This document shows, piece after piece, positions 11,563 to 23,105 of a DNA stretch of 64,000 bases (within the stretch, counting starts at the first letter, position 1; each line of letters begins with the position of its first letter). Origin of the DNA: Guyanagaster necrorhizus (lineage: Eukaryota; Basidiomycota; Agaricomycetes; Agaricales; Physalacriaceae). Below the pieces are notes generated by a model. That model saw only the letters and a list, made by a program, of their open reading frames with translations, did not search any database and was not told the origin of the DNA. The stretch is from NCBI RefSeq assembly GCF_019112545.1, contig NW_025064923.1, positions 186,001-250,000 on the forward strand, given 5' to 3'. The position numbers and the translations under genes are program-made.

Positions 11563-11959
11563 GGGAAAGAAAGACAGACAAGGTCGGTGTTCATATCACG
11601 TGACATATCTTATCGCGTCGCGTCCACCTTGGACCCACTTCCAGACATTGCCCGAATTCAGACCTCAAACAAATTTTACTTTTAGTCGAAAGGGTTCGGT
11701 GGAACAAAGTTGTTTCCGTCTGTGTATCAGATTGGGCCCCCTTATCTGAAAAGGGACATTCTACACGCTGAGTACCGGGAAAATGGAGCACCTGCAAGGA
11801 TAATGAACTGCAGGTGGATCATCTGGTACAGACCAGAGTACAACACCACAAGGACTCGGAAATCTGAGATGGATGGGAATGCACCCAGGCCATTCATTCA
11901 TGCTTGATCAGATATCCGATTATACAAAAGATAACAATCTTCCACCATAATTCCGCTCT
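11563..11959. promoter_or_regulatory. upstream region of dynactin p27 with TCACGTGA
   Basis: Gap between the dynactin start (-) and the stop of the next ABM gene (-). A perfect 8-bp palindrome TCACGTGA lies at 11596-11603, 34 bp upstream of the dynactin ATG; it matches the Cbf1/bHLH type of site. Rest unremarkable. Confidence 0.5.
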
Positions 11960-12778
11960 TTAAATCTCCTTTAAGATTTTGACATGACCATAGCCAACAA
12001 GGTCGACGACGCCGAACATTATCGCCCCTTTAGCCTGGTAATTTTCATCGGCTATAGCAACATTATGGGCCTATCGCCGAATCGGACGTTAGGAAGCAAG
12101 AGCTACATACAGCATGTGCCCAGATATAGTACGTACCTCAACGGATTCCCATCCGACGGTCAGGACAAAGGTTCCTTCGTTCTCAATACTCGGACCCAGT
12201 GCCTCTGCATGGTGGCCCTCCATGGACCTTATGGTTGGCTGGAAGACCTCTGACCAAAGCTTGAGAACCTCATCATTTGTTTTTCCTTCTTTGCGCTTGA
12301 AGATCGCAATCTCGGTGACTGGGGCAGAAACAACCCCCTCGAGAAGGTCTGCGTAGGTGACGTGCTGCATATCGATTCCCGCCCCGGGAGCGAGGACATG
12401 CTTCCCTAGTAAAGAGATAATTTCCTTGTACGATTCGGCTTCCATCATAGCCTTATGCCTTTCAATGGACACCCAGCCTAATAAACAAGATGTAAATGAT
12501 GATCGATGATCACTGACAATCACTGCCCGACGAGAGAGGACTCACCAAGAAATAAGTAACCGAGCTTGTTGTCCTCAACCTGGAGGCCATGTTGGAAGCT
12601 GACAGTGCAGAAGGAAGGAACAAATTAATCAAGCCCGCCGACGTCAAGGTGTGTGCGATACTTGCCTGAGTAAACCCTCGACGTTTTTTATCCATTCCAC
12701 CACTGGCTTTATGGACTCAGCCGGATTGGCCTTGTAAGCCTCAGAGGCAGAGAAAATGATTAGTTCAAAGTCTGGCAT
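11960..12778 (-). CDS. tandem ABM/dimeric alpha-beta-barrel-like protein, copy 2
   Basis: Starts MPDFELIIFSASEAYKANPA and reads through LSFQHGLQVEDNKLGYLFLG, WVSIERHKAMMEAESY, SAPVTEIAIFKRKEGKTNDE, ENEGTFVLTVGWESVE and a last exon ending GYGHVKILKEI. Each half has the pattern of an antibiotic-biosynthesis-monooxygenase-type ferredoxin-like fold (strand, helix, strand ending GW-S-E-H), so two tandem barrels are inferred; no catalytic residues are evident and the substrate is unknown. Four exons; intron 1 is GC-AG. Paralogues lie on both sides in the same orientation. Confidence 0.8.
12599..12665 (-). other. GC-AG intron in ABM copy 2
   Basis: Donor CAG/GCAAGT (consensus except for the C), acceptor TGTCAG, 67 bp. 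Splicing gives VEGLLS/FQHGLQVED, matching the decayed copy FDCVQIEGD. Confidence 0.85.
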
Positions 12779-13302
12779 TGCCAACTAAGAGATGATGGCG
12801 GTACAATGTTGAGGGAACGCCGCATCGTGGATCACGGGAAAGCTGCCAGACTGGAGTGGAAGGCAACTTCGCACGCGTCATTTTAGACTCGGATGCCTTG
12901 CTCACAGTAGAACATACGAAGGAAAACATTCAGTCGGCGTCAACTCAACAGAAAGAGCAGGCCCGAGACAGAATATCCTGTGTTTTTTTTCCGAATTTCG
13001 GGGAACAGACAAAAAAAAGGTCGCACTGATGTACTACATATATCTAGAACGCATCTATGAAGGGTAATTTAAGCATGTGTATGTTAGTGGTGCCATATTG
13101 TGTAGCAACTCTCAATGGGCTATACTTACAACCGGAAGAATCATCCTGGAAGAGGCAGAGGACAGCTCGGCAGATCACAGTATGTATTAGCGTGTACGTC
13201 GACTGACTCAGGGAGCCACAAAAGAGAGAAAGAAGGGACATATATAGGGAATATTCCGCCCTAAAACTTAGGATAACGCAGCACCGGGACAACAATTCCT
13301 CC
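12779..13302. other. intergenic between ABM copies 2 and 3
   Basis: 524 bp with no conserved ORF; should include the promoter of copy 2 and the 3' UTR of copy 3. T-rich and A-rich runs near 12981-13018. Confidence 0.5.
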
Positions 13303-14288
13303 TTAGTCAATATAGACCGAGTACCTCGTCAACCTTACATGTATCGTGTCCACAGAACCCAAGTCCTCAACAGATCTGTAGTATTCTTGATACGCAGGCA
13401 TATATCTTGAATCTTGATGGGCCTAGATACATAGAAAAATAAATCAGAATATGCTCAGCGCCCGCGTAAACGTCTTACCCGAATGCCATCCCATCCGATC
13501 ATGACGATAAATTCTCTTCCTTCTTCGGACAGAATGTTTGACTGGAACCAGTGGTCTCGGTATCCTGGGCACCGCCGAACGTCACTCGACCATACCGCGG
13601 TGCTTTCAATGAGCCTCCTTGACTCGCCTCTTCTGCGCTTTACAACAGAGAAAGACACGGTCGGCGCCGATAGAACGCCCCAGAGGTAGGTATCAGCCTC
13701 AAGCCAATATTCTTTCTTAATAGTGTTGCGCCTGACGGCTATCCTGAGAACGCTGTTGTAGTCATTGGTTCGCAAGGCGGCATCAGGATCGGGCCATGCT
13801 ACAGGTTACTTATTAATCGAAATATCACAAGGTGGGAAGACGGGAAGTGGGGTTGCACCGATCATAATAAACCCGCGGTTAGGGTTCTCGATTTCTATAC
13901 CATAATGAAGACTATGAAACGACTATCAGAGACGAAGGCGCCATAACAGATCATAAACTTACACATCGAGCCAGCTACCATGACTTCTTAGGGTAGAAAC
14001 AAGCGGTCCAAGCGCAGTCTTCGGATTGGCCAAGTATTCGCTGGAGGCTTCGAAGGAAGCGATCTGGAAATAGACATGGATACCTCTATTGTATATCTCT
14101 GTCGAATCCTCGTCACCTGAGTCTCCACTACCGGATGAATGGGAGTGATTATAGGAAGGCTGCATCGAAGCCTGTCCAGGAGGAGGAGAGTGCAGTGGCG
14201 CGTAGTTCATCTGCTGCTGTTGTGGGGGAGGCCTTCCTGGTGTAGAAGACCGAGGCATCGCATAATAGTTTGTAGGTCGTCGCGACAT
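13303..14288 (-). CDS. tandem ABM-like protein, copy 3, with Pro/Gln-rich N-terminal extension
   Basis: ATG at 14288 begins MSRRPTNYYAMPRSSTPGRP, a Pro/Gln/Ser-rich extension of about 65 residues absent from copy 2. It then joins the same architecture: GIHVYFQIASFEASSEYLAN, IENPNRGFIMIAWPDPDAAL, SAPTVSFSVVKRRRGESRRL, GREFIVMIGWDGIAHQDSRY, and a last exon ending VDTIHVRLTRYSVYID. Intron positions correspond to those of copy 2 (before the GW segment and after the second GWD/E), supporting duplication. Function unknown; the extension could confer different localisation or partners (inference). Confidence 0.78.
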
Positions 14289-15446
14289 GTCTGCGTTCGT
14301 AGGTCCGGTGATAATAGCAAAGCTTGAATGACCGCGTCTTTATATTCTAAAATATCAACACAAGGTCATTTTGGGACAAATCCACGCTGACATCCTGTGA
14401 CTTCCGAGAGAACAACCTCAAAAAAGGATAACAAAAGCATCTAATAGACGCCCACGGTCAGCCGAATGGACAAGGCCGGTCGCCTGCAACGCCCGTAAAC
14501 GTATTGTGAATTCGAGCGGTTCACAATGAGATCAGAGGGCATCTCCAGGGCTTGAGACCCGGAAATTAAGGGCAGATTGACAGCAGCATGGCATTATGCT
14601 TTCCATTGTGTGATCAAGGAAACCAACATGAGGCCAGAGAGACTATCTGTTCTCACCGTTGAAACACTAAAAGACCGAGCGCCGAGATCTGCTTCTTTTC
14701 TCGGAACCTTTGAAACTTGACATTCAGCTTTTCGTCAACGCCACCGGGGACTTAGTTCTAGGCTATAGGAAGACATGAGAACGGAAGGCTTGGAGGCATG
14801 TTTTACGCGTGCTTGTTTTCTTACGCGGTAGCCATAGTGATTCTAAGACTTATCGAGTGAGTGTCTGTTAGGCCACATATACACGCGCCGAAAGTGCTGC
14901 CGTCTTGCCATCAAGACAAGACAACAATGAGTATACGGTGATTGGTCCATGTGGTCAGGTTCACTCACCACAGCATGATTCATCTAGCAATGATGAGGAA
15001 ATTTTTATTTCATACATCCTCTGGTTAGCCGCATTGACTTCATATAATAGGTCGAGGGTCCTCGTCTGGCCGCTGCCGAGGCGAAGATGAAAGCATGTCA
15101 ATCAGCATATATAGGTCATTACTGGGCCGCTGCTAGCGAACCAGCGGCCCGGGCTTTTCCATCTCAGTCGGTGTTTGGATTTCTATCAGCTGTTAGAAAT
15201 CAGTACAGTACCGGACAACATGAAAGAAAAGGGAGAAAATACCGGCGGGACGACTCGACTTGAAGAAAACGAAAGCAAAGTGCGATTCTAAAAATTTATA
15301 ATAAAAAATTTGGAATTTTTTGACGTGTTGCAATGACATCACTGCGCCTAAAATTATCTCTTTGCCGCTCATGCCCGTCATGGTCCCCATACAAATATTG
15401 GCAAACCGGTATATACGACACCTCTATTTCTTATCTTCCACTCATA
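14289..15446. other. long divergent intergenic region
   Basis: 1.16 kb between ABM copy 3 (-) and the phosphate carrier (+). No conserved protein, RNA or repeat recognised. The 120 bp before the carrier start contain TGACGTGTTG and a pyrimidine-rich stretch, as expected for its promoter/leader. Confidence 0.5.
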
Positions 15447-16693
15447 ATGGCATTTGTCAAGTCCACTGGACTACCCCAGTTTTCGTCGAAGGATTACAGT
15501 TCCTTCTTTCTTGCGGGTGCTTTGTGTTGCACGTAAGTGATAATTCATCTTTTTTGAAGAGCATTGACGAAAAAGAAAAATAGGATAAGTCATGGTGCAA
15601 TGACCCGCAAGTCTATCTACTGGACTGCTGTATCTATCGGACACTGATTATTGATCAAGCTATCGACGTCGTGAAGACTCGTATACAGATCGACCCGTCC
15701 TACAAGGGTTTGGGATTTGTGTCTGGAACACGCTATGCCATTGCGAATGAAGGAGTATCAACCCTTCTCACTGGATTCGGTCCAACAGCTTTCGGTTATT
15801 TCGCCCAGGGCGGGGTGAAGTTTGCTGGATACGAATTCTGGAAACTCACCCTCGTCAAGTTTTCCGGAGATCAAGAGACGGCGATAAAATATCGTACTGC
15901 AATTTATTTGGGTGCAGCGAGTATCGCCGAGTGAGATATTTCTCTTTGCTTCTTTTCCGCCCAGCATTTTTATGAATTTGTATCAGATTCTTTGCTGACA
16001 TCCTTTTGACACCCCTGGAAGCAACTCGAATTCGTATGGTATCGGAACGAGGGTACGCCACTGGTATTGTCAGCGGGTTTACACGTTTGTCTCGGGAAGC
16101 CGGTGTGTCTCAGCTTTATGCTGGTTTCCTTCCCATCCTCTGCAAGTGAGTCATCGCTAGACCATTCTTACTACGTGTTTGACGGATGTAGACAAATCCC
16201 ATACGCTATCGGTCAATTCACTGTGAACGAATTTTGTCACGAGCTAGCGTACCGGAGCATGTCTGAAGAGACGAAACGTTCCTTGTCTGACACCCATAAA
16301 TTCGGACTTTCTCTTAGCAGCGGCATTACCGCTGGCTTTGCTGCCGCTATTCTTAGCCATGCAAGTTTTTTGCCCTCTACTACAAATAACTTGACGATAA
16401 TGAGATTATGTAGCCAGCCGATACTCTTCTAAGCCAGATCAATAAAGGACACGGTCCGACAGGTTCCATGACGCATCGTTTGGCAGTCCTGGCTCGAGAA
16501 GCTGGGTTTAAAGGCCTGTTTGCGGGTTTAGGACCCAGAATGATTATGACTGCTGGACTTGTTTCTTCACAGTTCCTCATGTACGGAGGAATCAAGAATG
16601 GTAAGTTTGCTCCGAGTTTGTCAGGCTTCACTACTTACTCCTTCTGTAGCTTTGGGAGCCCCCGCTGGGGTAGAAATCCACAAGGCAGCATAA
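15447..16693 (+). CDS. MIR1: mitochondrial phosphate carrier
   Basis: Inner-membrane carrier that imports phosphate with protons for ATP synthesis. ATG gives MAFVKSTGLPQFSSKDYSSF; three mitochondrial-carrier repeats follow, with signature remnants TPIDVVKTRIQ (repeat 1), TPLEATRIRMVSE (repeat 2) and a PADTLLSQINK-type repeat 3. Further family marks are LLTGFGPTAFGYFAQGG, KFAGYEFWK and PYAIGQFTVNEF. The protein ends GAPAGVEIHKAA. Six introns; the second is GC-AG. Its 3' end faces the MSH5 3' end with 79 bp between stops. Firm assignment. Confidence 0.95.
15607..15659 (+). other. GC-AG intron in phosphate carrier
   Basis: Donor CCC/GCAAGT, acceptor ATCAAG, 53 bp. Only this pair joins SHGAMTP to IDVVKTRIQ, the invariant PxD signature; the GT two codons on would shift the frame. 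Confidence 0.95.
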
Positions 16694-16772
16694 ATTTCCA
16701 TTTTCTCTCGCTATCAGTTAGATCCTATATTCCAGTACGAGTACAGTTCCGTATAGTGTATGTTATTAATTA

Positions 16773-19700
16773 CTATTCTTCGTCCGTCGGTCTCCCGAGT
16801 ATTTCTGCCAATCGCCTTTTGATGCTGCCGTCTTCATTCTCGAGGTCCCAAGTAAGAAATCTGCGGCAAACGGCCTCAGCATCTTTCAGATCTTTACGTT
16901 CTTCCTCTGTCATTTCTTCGTCCAGTAATCTACTGAGTTTGTGGTTCGATATCATATCGCTGAAATGGCTGTTAATTGTTGACGTTTCATCTACACAGTA
17001 GATGAAGAATACCTCACGTGCTGCGCCCTCTCAACAACCCGACTAGGTAGCCCGAAAATCTCAGCGCACTTAGCAGCGTGAGATACCAGCGAAAGGCCTT
17101 CCACTACTCTGAAATTTTTGATCAGCCTCACAATGAGGAGCGCGACAAGAAGATATTGCCTATAGAGATACGTGATCTTCTCCCCAGGATTGACCTGTCG
17201 GTCTATACTACTTCTATCCCACTCCGTCTTAGCCGAAGGTGTTGACTCCCGTGATCCGAGGATAGTTCCAGTGCTTGACGTGAAGAGGACCTGCATATGG
17301 AGAAAAGTAATGGGCGTCGAATCTGGATCCAAGAGCTCTTCTCTGAATACATCGTGGAAATGAGTTGCTACGAGGACTTTTGGACAGTTCGCTCCGCGAT
17401 CCATGAGGTGCTTGAGCACGCCGCACAGAAGCCCGGCGCCGTCTAGCTACCGTTAAATCAGCAAGCCCGCCAGTCAAACAGCATAGGAGGGTAGAGTTGG
17501 GTAGGAGTGGAGGAAAGGAAGTACGAGCCTGTAGAAAGAGTGCCCTTTCCAAATTCATCCAAGAGAATCAGCGATCGAGCAGTCGAGTTTCGCAGAGCTA
17601 GAGACACTTGATTCAAGTCAATCATAAACGCAGATTGCACCTAGAAACCAAGAGCATAGATGACGTCCATCCAGGAGGAAGCAGAAGTTATAGCTACTTT
17701 GGACACCGATTCTGTAGTCGATATACGAGTGAAAACTATCTCGTATAAGGTGTCAGCAATTTGGCAGGACAGATCATGCATTACTCTTGTCGACAACTCC
17801 AAGTGTGGCGGAGTCTGCAGGAACGAAGCTGTGCTAAGCGTGAGCTTCGAAAAGCATGTAGGGATTTGCGGAAGTTACCATCCTATCTAAGGAGATGAAT
17901 TACTGTCAGCCACTAAACACGATGCATTTATGAAGGTAAAACCAGACCTGGGCCATGAATTGGATCATCGCAATCTGTTCATGCGAAGTTCGAGCGAATT
18001 ACCTTCCGAACTATAAGTGAGGCACGAACTTGCTTCAAGAAAACGCTCTGAAAATAGATAGAATTAAAGAATTTGAGGTCCGACAAACAGATACATACCT
18101 TCCCACAAGCATTTGCGCCTGTGCAAAGTACAACGCTATTCCACGCTATATCGCTAGAACGAATATTATCGGAGAGGAGGTCAGAAGGATCACAGAAACC
18201 CCCAGCTAAATGCGCATCGTTGGGAACAAAGGTGTCAACAACTTGTTCTTGCAAGGGGTGTCTGATTACATGTCTTTTGAGTCTCTTCAACGGAAACAAA
18301 CAAACGGCTTACCTTCCTTGCTTGATGTTGATGATATTCTGTTGGACCATGGTCGGTCTCCGGTATCCATATAATCTAGAAGCATCTGCAAAGGCGAGAA
18401 GGCAGTCGAGTTCAGCACAAATATCACATGCATGTGTCATGATATCATAATGGACCAAAATGTCCCCGAGGAGGGACTGTATAATTTCAATTTCCCGGTC
18501 TACGATGAGGGAGTGGAGATCGCCTATGTGAGCGTCCATATCTGGAGGAACTAGTGTTAACAGAGTCGGCATTTTCCTAACGGCTCTTACCGTGCATCTC
18601 CTGAGATTTGAAATAAACGTGGGACCTGATTAAGTGTCAACAGATGTATAATTCGCAAACAATTACACGCACTCGGACGAGAACTAAAAAAACGGGGAAT
18701 TAAGAGTAGGTCGTGCGACGTCTAAAGTTGCCTGAATGGGACGTACCTGGAACGTCCATCCATCGATAACGGTAATTCCAGCCTCCGTCCGCCACTCTTT
18801 TAACATCGGTATACACACGAGGAAACCTGAGAGATCGATAGTAGGACGTGCTTTGGATTGGATTGAAGGACTGGTATACCAAGTTGGGGAAAATAAACTA
18901 TGTTCAGGGACGGTGCATAATCGGCTGGTACTAGCTGGCTCATTTGCTGTGCCACCTTTGACTATTGACGGACGAAGCTCAGTAGGATCTGCGTGACTGG
19001 AATGGCACCTACCAGCACAGAGTCAATTCCGTAATACACAAGTTTTCGGTTATCCAACTCTTCATCAATAAGGGGCCTGACGCAAACACGGCCAGCCTGA
19101 GATGACTCCTCCCAATCGACCTGACAGGTATTTCAGCAGTGCGTTCTTGCTGCAGGATCGATGGCATCTATCGTACAGTCTCATTTATTCTGTTGCCCAC
19201 ATCGCGAAAGCAGGCAATGTCCAAGACGTCAAAAAGCTTAACAGGTGAGAAGTTACTCATGTAAATCGTGCGTCACGCAAGAAATGTCTACCTTCTTAAC
19301 AACATCGACATGGCTTGCTGCATGTAACTCGGTCAGGACGTCTTTGAGCATCGCGCAATGAAACGTAAACTACACTAAGATTTCAGACAAATGGAATAAG
19401 ATTCATGACACCCGTACCTTGACAAGACCCTGCCACTCGGATATTTTACCTCGACCATCTTTCAAAATTCCGAGCATACGCGGCACGTTTTTGATACCCT
19501 TCAGATGCCCATGTAACGAGCTTGTCAACCCTATATTTTCGAGCCGCATAAAGCATTCCACAGCATCGTGGCGTGATCCAATCACAGAGAGGGAAAGTGA
19601 AGGCCTTAACAGCCAGGTGCGCAGAAGAGCTCGTCCCAGCGTTGTCTTCGTTGTATCAAGAATGCCTAAAAGGGAATTTAGTCAGGGACAGTCGAACAGG

Positions 19701-21019
19701 AAGGAAGGAAGGAGGTTATAGCGATCCGGAGTACGCACCGAAAAGCGAGAGGCCTTCTTTCGTCTTGTCGGATTGAGCGCAAGCATGGCTTTCATTTTCA
19801 AAGATTTGAAGCGAGCTGGTAGCTAATGTCAGGTTTGATACCGGATGTGCATGGATGACTTGCTGTAGAGCATCAGCATTTATCTGCATGACTTCATTAC
19901 TACCACAATGGTTATTAAGTGGGAAGCGATTGGAGAAGAAGACAAACAGGGCCAAGATCTCAATATCCCGGATGTCTAGACCGTGTGTACCCTCTCCTTC
20001 AAGATCATTAAGAACTCGTTCTCGAACGAGATAATCCAGCAGGGCCCCAATAGATGCCAGCTGTTTGCAAATCATGAATGGTTCGCGTACACTAAGGCAC
20101 GATTCCACCTACACAAAGAGGAGAGGAATCAACAAGAGCGAAATTGGACAATCGGATTGCGGCATTCCAGCGCTTCATAGTCGGGTCGCCTTCCTGATTT
20201 CTTCGTTTTGACATAAATTCGTAGGCATCCCTGGCACGTGAAGCGTCAGGACCTATATTCGATGGATTCACGTCGTCGGCAGAAGGCAACTCAGACAGCA
20301 GCTCGAGAGAAAAAAGCCGGTCACGTCCTTTAGCGGGAATAAAATCCTTGTGAGGTCGAATTTGAAAGACACCCCCGAATCGGTCAGCTTTCATTTCGTT
20401 CAATATATGCGCACACAGGGCTAGAAAGGGCTGACCGTATTCACGGAGGGCATCGATGAATGAATCATCTGCCTTAGAACTTGTAAGAACGACATCAGGT
20501 TTTGCTTGGTCGAGAACTGGGGTACAGATAAGGAGAAAGGACGACATAGAGGATGTAATTTACGACGTGCTTATCTGAATCAGGTCGAAATGCTGAGATT
20601 CTTGAGTATCCTCCAGGACGTACACCATACACTTCACAGGATCATAGTACGCCGCCCCTACACGACCACTGGGCGACAAAATAAGATATTGGCGGATGAC
20701 AAAGTTCTACGAGATTTACTGCTGACACCATGCCGTGAGACATATCTATTTAATAAATGAATTAGCAACACCGAATCAGCGGGGAAACATCCGAAGTGAC
20801 CTTTTCGGGGACCGACAGTTCATCACCGTCGGATTCAGTGGTTCCAATCTCTTTCTCTATTACACTTCCATTTCCTTCCCAGCGCACTTTCTTCCTGTTA
20901 GATGGCGATGCTCCAGAGCCTTTAGAATCACCAGAGTCGTAGCCGAGGTCATTATCCCTTGTCGCGTCAGATTCAGGTACCTGTACTCTTGGTCTTTTGT
21001 GATTTGGCGAACGCCGCAT
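16773..21019 (-). CDS. MSH5: meiotic MutS homologue MSH5
   Basis: Partner of MSH4; stabilises crossover intermediates in meiosis. Family blocks in order: [105 protein letters not shown], the ATPase with [15 protein letters not shown] (Walker A), [23 protein letters not shown] (Walker B), [11 protein letters not shown] and [20 protein letters not shown]. The C-terminus ends LGRPTDEE. More than fifteen short introns, two of them GC-AG. The start at 21019 ([16 protein letters not shown]) gives a polar, poorly conserved N-terminus and the first junctions are uncertain. No in-frame stop was found in the exons I traced. Confidence 0.88.
17109..17159 (-). other. GC-AG intron in MSH5
   Basis: Donor TAG/GCAATA, acceptor TTTCAG, 51 bp; joins KITYLYR to VVEGLSL exactly as in MSH5 proteins. 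Confidence 0.87.
17443..17528 (-). other. probable GC-AG intron in MSH5
   Basis: Donor CAG/GCTCGT, acceptor GCTAG, 86 bp; joins GKGTLST to DGAGLLCGV. The donor is a weak match, but the nearby GT does not keep the frame. Confidence 0.65.
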
Positions 21020-21678
21020 GGCAGGATCAGTTTTCCGTCGTCGTCATCCAAATATGCGAGAGTCAAATCGAAGTGAGTGTCCACTGTCCAGGACCAGTGG
21101 TGGCAACGGATCAAAACGCGTCTGTCACGTGCTTGAGCCTAGGCGGGCGAACGTCGACCGAGCACTGGAACAGTCACCCGAAAGCACTGAACAATCTGAG
21201 TGTGTCAGTCATGGTCGAATAGAGGCCGTCCACACGTAAGTAATACTGCCGCAGTAATAGGCTTATTAACGTAACAGGTGCTACTCGCCGTAGGGGCACT
21301 TCCCACCATCCAGTTCTCCTTCTGTAGAAGTGTCTTGAGACCGTGTATGACTTTCCGGCGAACGGAAAAAGATCATATTTATCAACGTCCGTTCCAGAAA
21401 CAGCGGCCTCTTCAGGTCGTCGAGACTGATTGACATCATGATTTGAAGACACGGTTTTTATTTCGGGGTGCTCTCACGGTAAAAAAAAGCTCTCGAACAG
21501 TGGAAGAACGGACCCCAGACGCACCGTGGCAATGTCAAAGCTCTCAGCCTAGACCCTGGGCGATATAGATGTGGAAGGAAGGGAAGGAAGGAAGGAAGGA
21601 ATTATGCATGTTAGGTAGAGGGAGGATTTGATTGCATTGAGAATTGCGTATGAGGATAAGAATAACTGCTATGTTGTA
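21020..21678. other. intergenic MSH5 / PHB2, with GGAA microsatellite
   Basis: Tandem minus-strand neighbours. Contains a short polar ORF just upstream of MSH5 that I cannot assign, an A-run near 21481, and a GGAA repeat at 21573-21600. Should hold the PHB2 3' UTR and the MSH5 promoter. Confidence 0.5.
21573..21600. repeat. (GGAA)n microsatellite
   Basis: About six imperfect GGAA units in the MSH5-PHB2 spacer. Confidence 0.85.
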
Positions 21679-22988
21679 TTACTTCTTTGGTGACATCAAG
21701 TCCTTCATGTCCTCAGTCACTTCAGACCAATTGAGTGCGACAACCAAACAGACAACGAAATAATCTTACCGTTAAGTAGGAGTGACTTGGAGTCCAACAA
21801 CACCCTGTTTCCAGACGATGCCAACACCTCTGCAATGCTCCGTGCGGCGTCTAGCCGACGAAGTTCGAGGAACCCCTTGTTCTGTCGCATGGCTTCTCCA
21901 AGGAGTTCGGCACTCTGAGCCTCTCCGCTCGCTCGAACAATGATGGACTTGGCAACCCTTGTTAACCGAAGAACATTTACTCGCAAAGATCATTCCACTT
22001 ACCTCTTTTTCTTGGACAGCTTGGTCGACTTGGAAAGCTGCTCTCAATGCAGTTTGTTGCGCAACCTACGAATCATAAGCACAGCCAATGACAGAAGCGA
22101 ACGGCATCTGACCTGCTTTGCTTCCACGGCGTGCGTAAATTCAGGCGAGAATGCGACATGTGTGATGGAAACATCGTCAAGGATAAGATTAAATTTGGTC
22201 GCCCGCTCTGTCAAGTGCTCTCGCACAAGTCGAGAAACCTGATCGACGTTGACCAAGTGGACAAGGATAAGCAAGGCAACACGCACGTTTTCTCGCTGGG
22301 TAATTAGCTGACTAGCATTGAACTGGGCAACAACACTCTTCAAGACTTCATTGACGATGGACGGCAATACTCTCTCATCGTAATCGTTGCCAAGCTGTCG
22401 ATATATTTTGGGCAGATCTTGTATTGAGGGTCGTGAGAGGACACGACAAGTGATGTTAACCATTTGCAAGTCTTCCCAAGGATTCATAAGATATGTGAAC
22501 ATTGTTAAAGGACGACTGAAGACCTTTTGTGCCCGTCAAACTGGGTATGCTCCGCGGCTTTGCACGGATGTCGAAAAGAATCGGCTTTTCAAACCAGGGA
22601 ATCTGCAAAAGGTCAGCAGGTTGGATACAAAAATAGGGCTCCAAGTGAATACCATCAAGTGAGTCCCTTCCGGATAGATCTCTTCTGTAATACCGTGTAA
22701 CCTGAGAAGGGTGGTCAGTATAGTGTATTAGAGACATGTAGGGTCACTTGCCGAGTATATTTGATCGCTCTGTGACCACCATCGACTGTCCTCCGTGCAT
22801 GAGCTCGCTATCCAAAAAAACGGCAAAGAACGCGCACCGTTGAACAAACTGGCGTTCAGCGCGAAACCACCCGCGACGACGGCAACAAGGAGGCCTGTCC
22901 CAGCAAAAAATCCTGCAGGTGGACGAGGACCTCCAGAGGCAGTCTTTCGCAGTTGGTTCGCAAATCTTCGCAGTGTCTCGTCGTCCAT
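21679..22988 (-). CDS. PHB2: prohibitin-2
   Basis: Subunit of the inner-mitochondrial-membrane prohibitin ring. Starts [20 protein letters not shown]; an N-terminal membrane segment follows ([20 protein letters not shown]), then [120 protein letters not shown], and [20 protein letters not shown]. It ends [14 protein letters not shown]. About eight exons; one intron is GC-AG. Its ATG is only 117 bp from the divergent PQ-loop gene. Firm assignment. Confidence 0.96.
22702..22751 (-). other. GC-AG intron in PHB2
   Basis: Donor TCG/GCAAGT, acceptor CTCAG, 50 bp; joins AIKYTR to [12 protein letters not shown], as in all prohibitin-2 proteins. Confidence 0.95.
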
Positions 22989-23105
22989 TTTCGTGGTGAA
23001 CTGCTGAGCAATGAAACCAGACGAAGACAGCGACCGTCGGCATCGGAAGATGCCGACCCCTGGCAGGTGACACATTTTCTGCCTATCCTCCGTTTTATGT
23101 TCACA
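22989..23105. promoter_or_regulatory. compact bidirectional promoter PHB2 / PQ-loop gene
   Basis: Only 117 bp separate the two ATG codons, so both genes must share promoter sequence. No TATA box evident. Confidence 0.6.

Noticed and set aside
20860..21114. Open frame with [13 protein letters not shown] near the MSH5 start, considered as a separate gene
   Set aside because: Overlaps the putative MSH5 first exon in another frame and matches nothing I recognise; insufficient support.
21573..21600. GGAA repeat as a possible telomere-like or satellite array
   Set aside because: Too short; an ordinary microsatellite.
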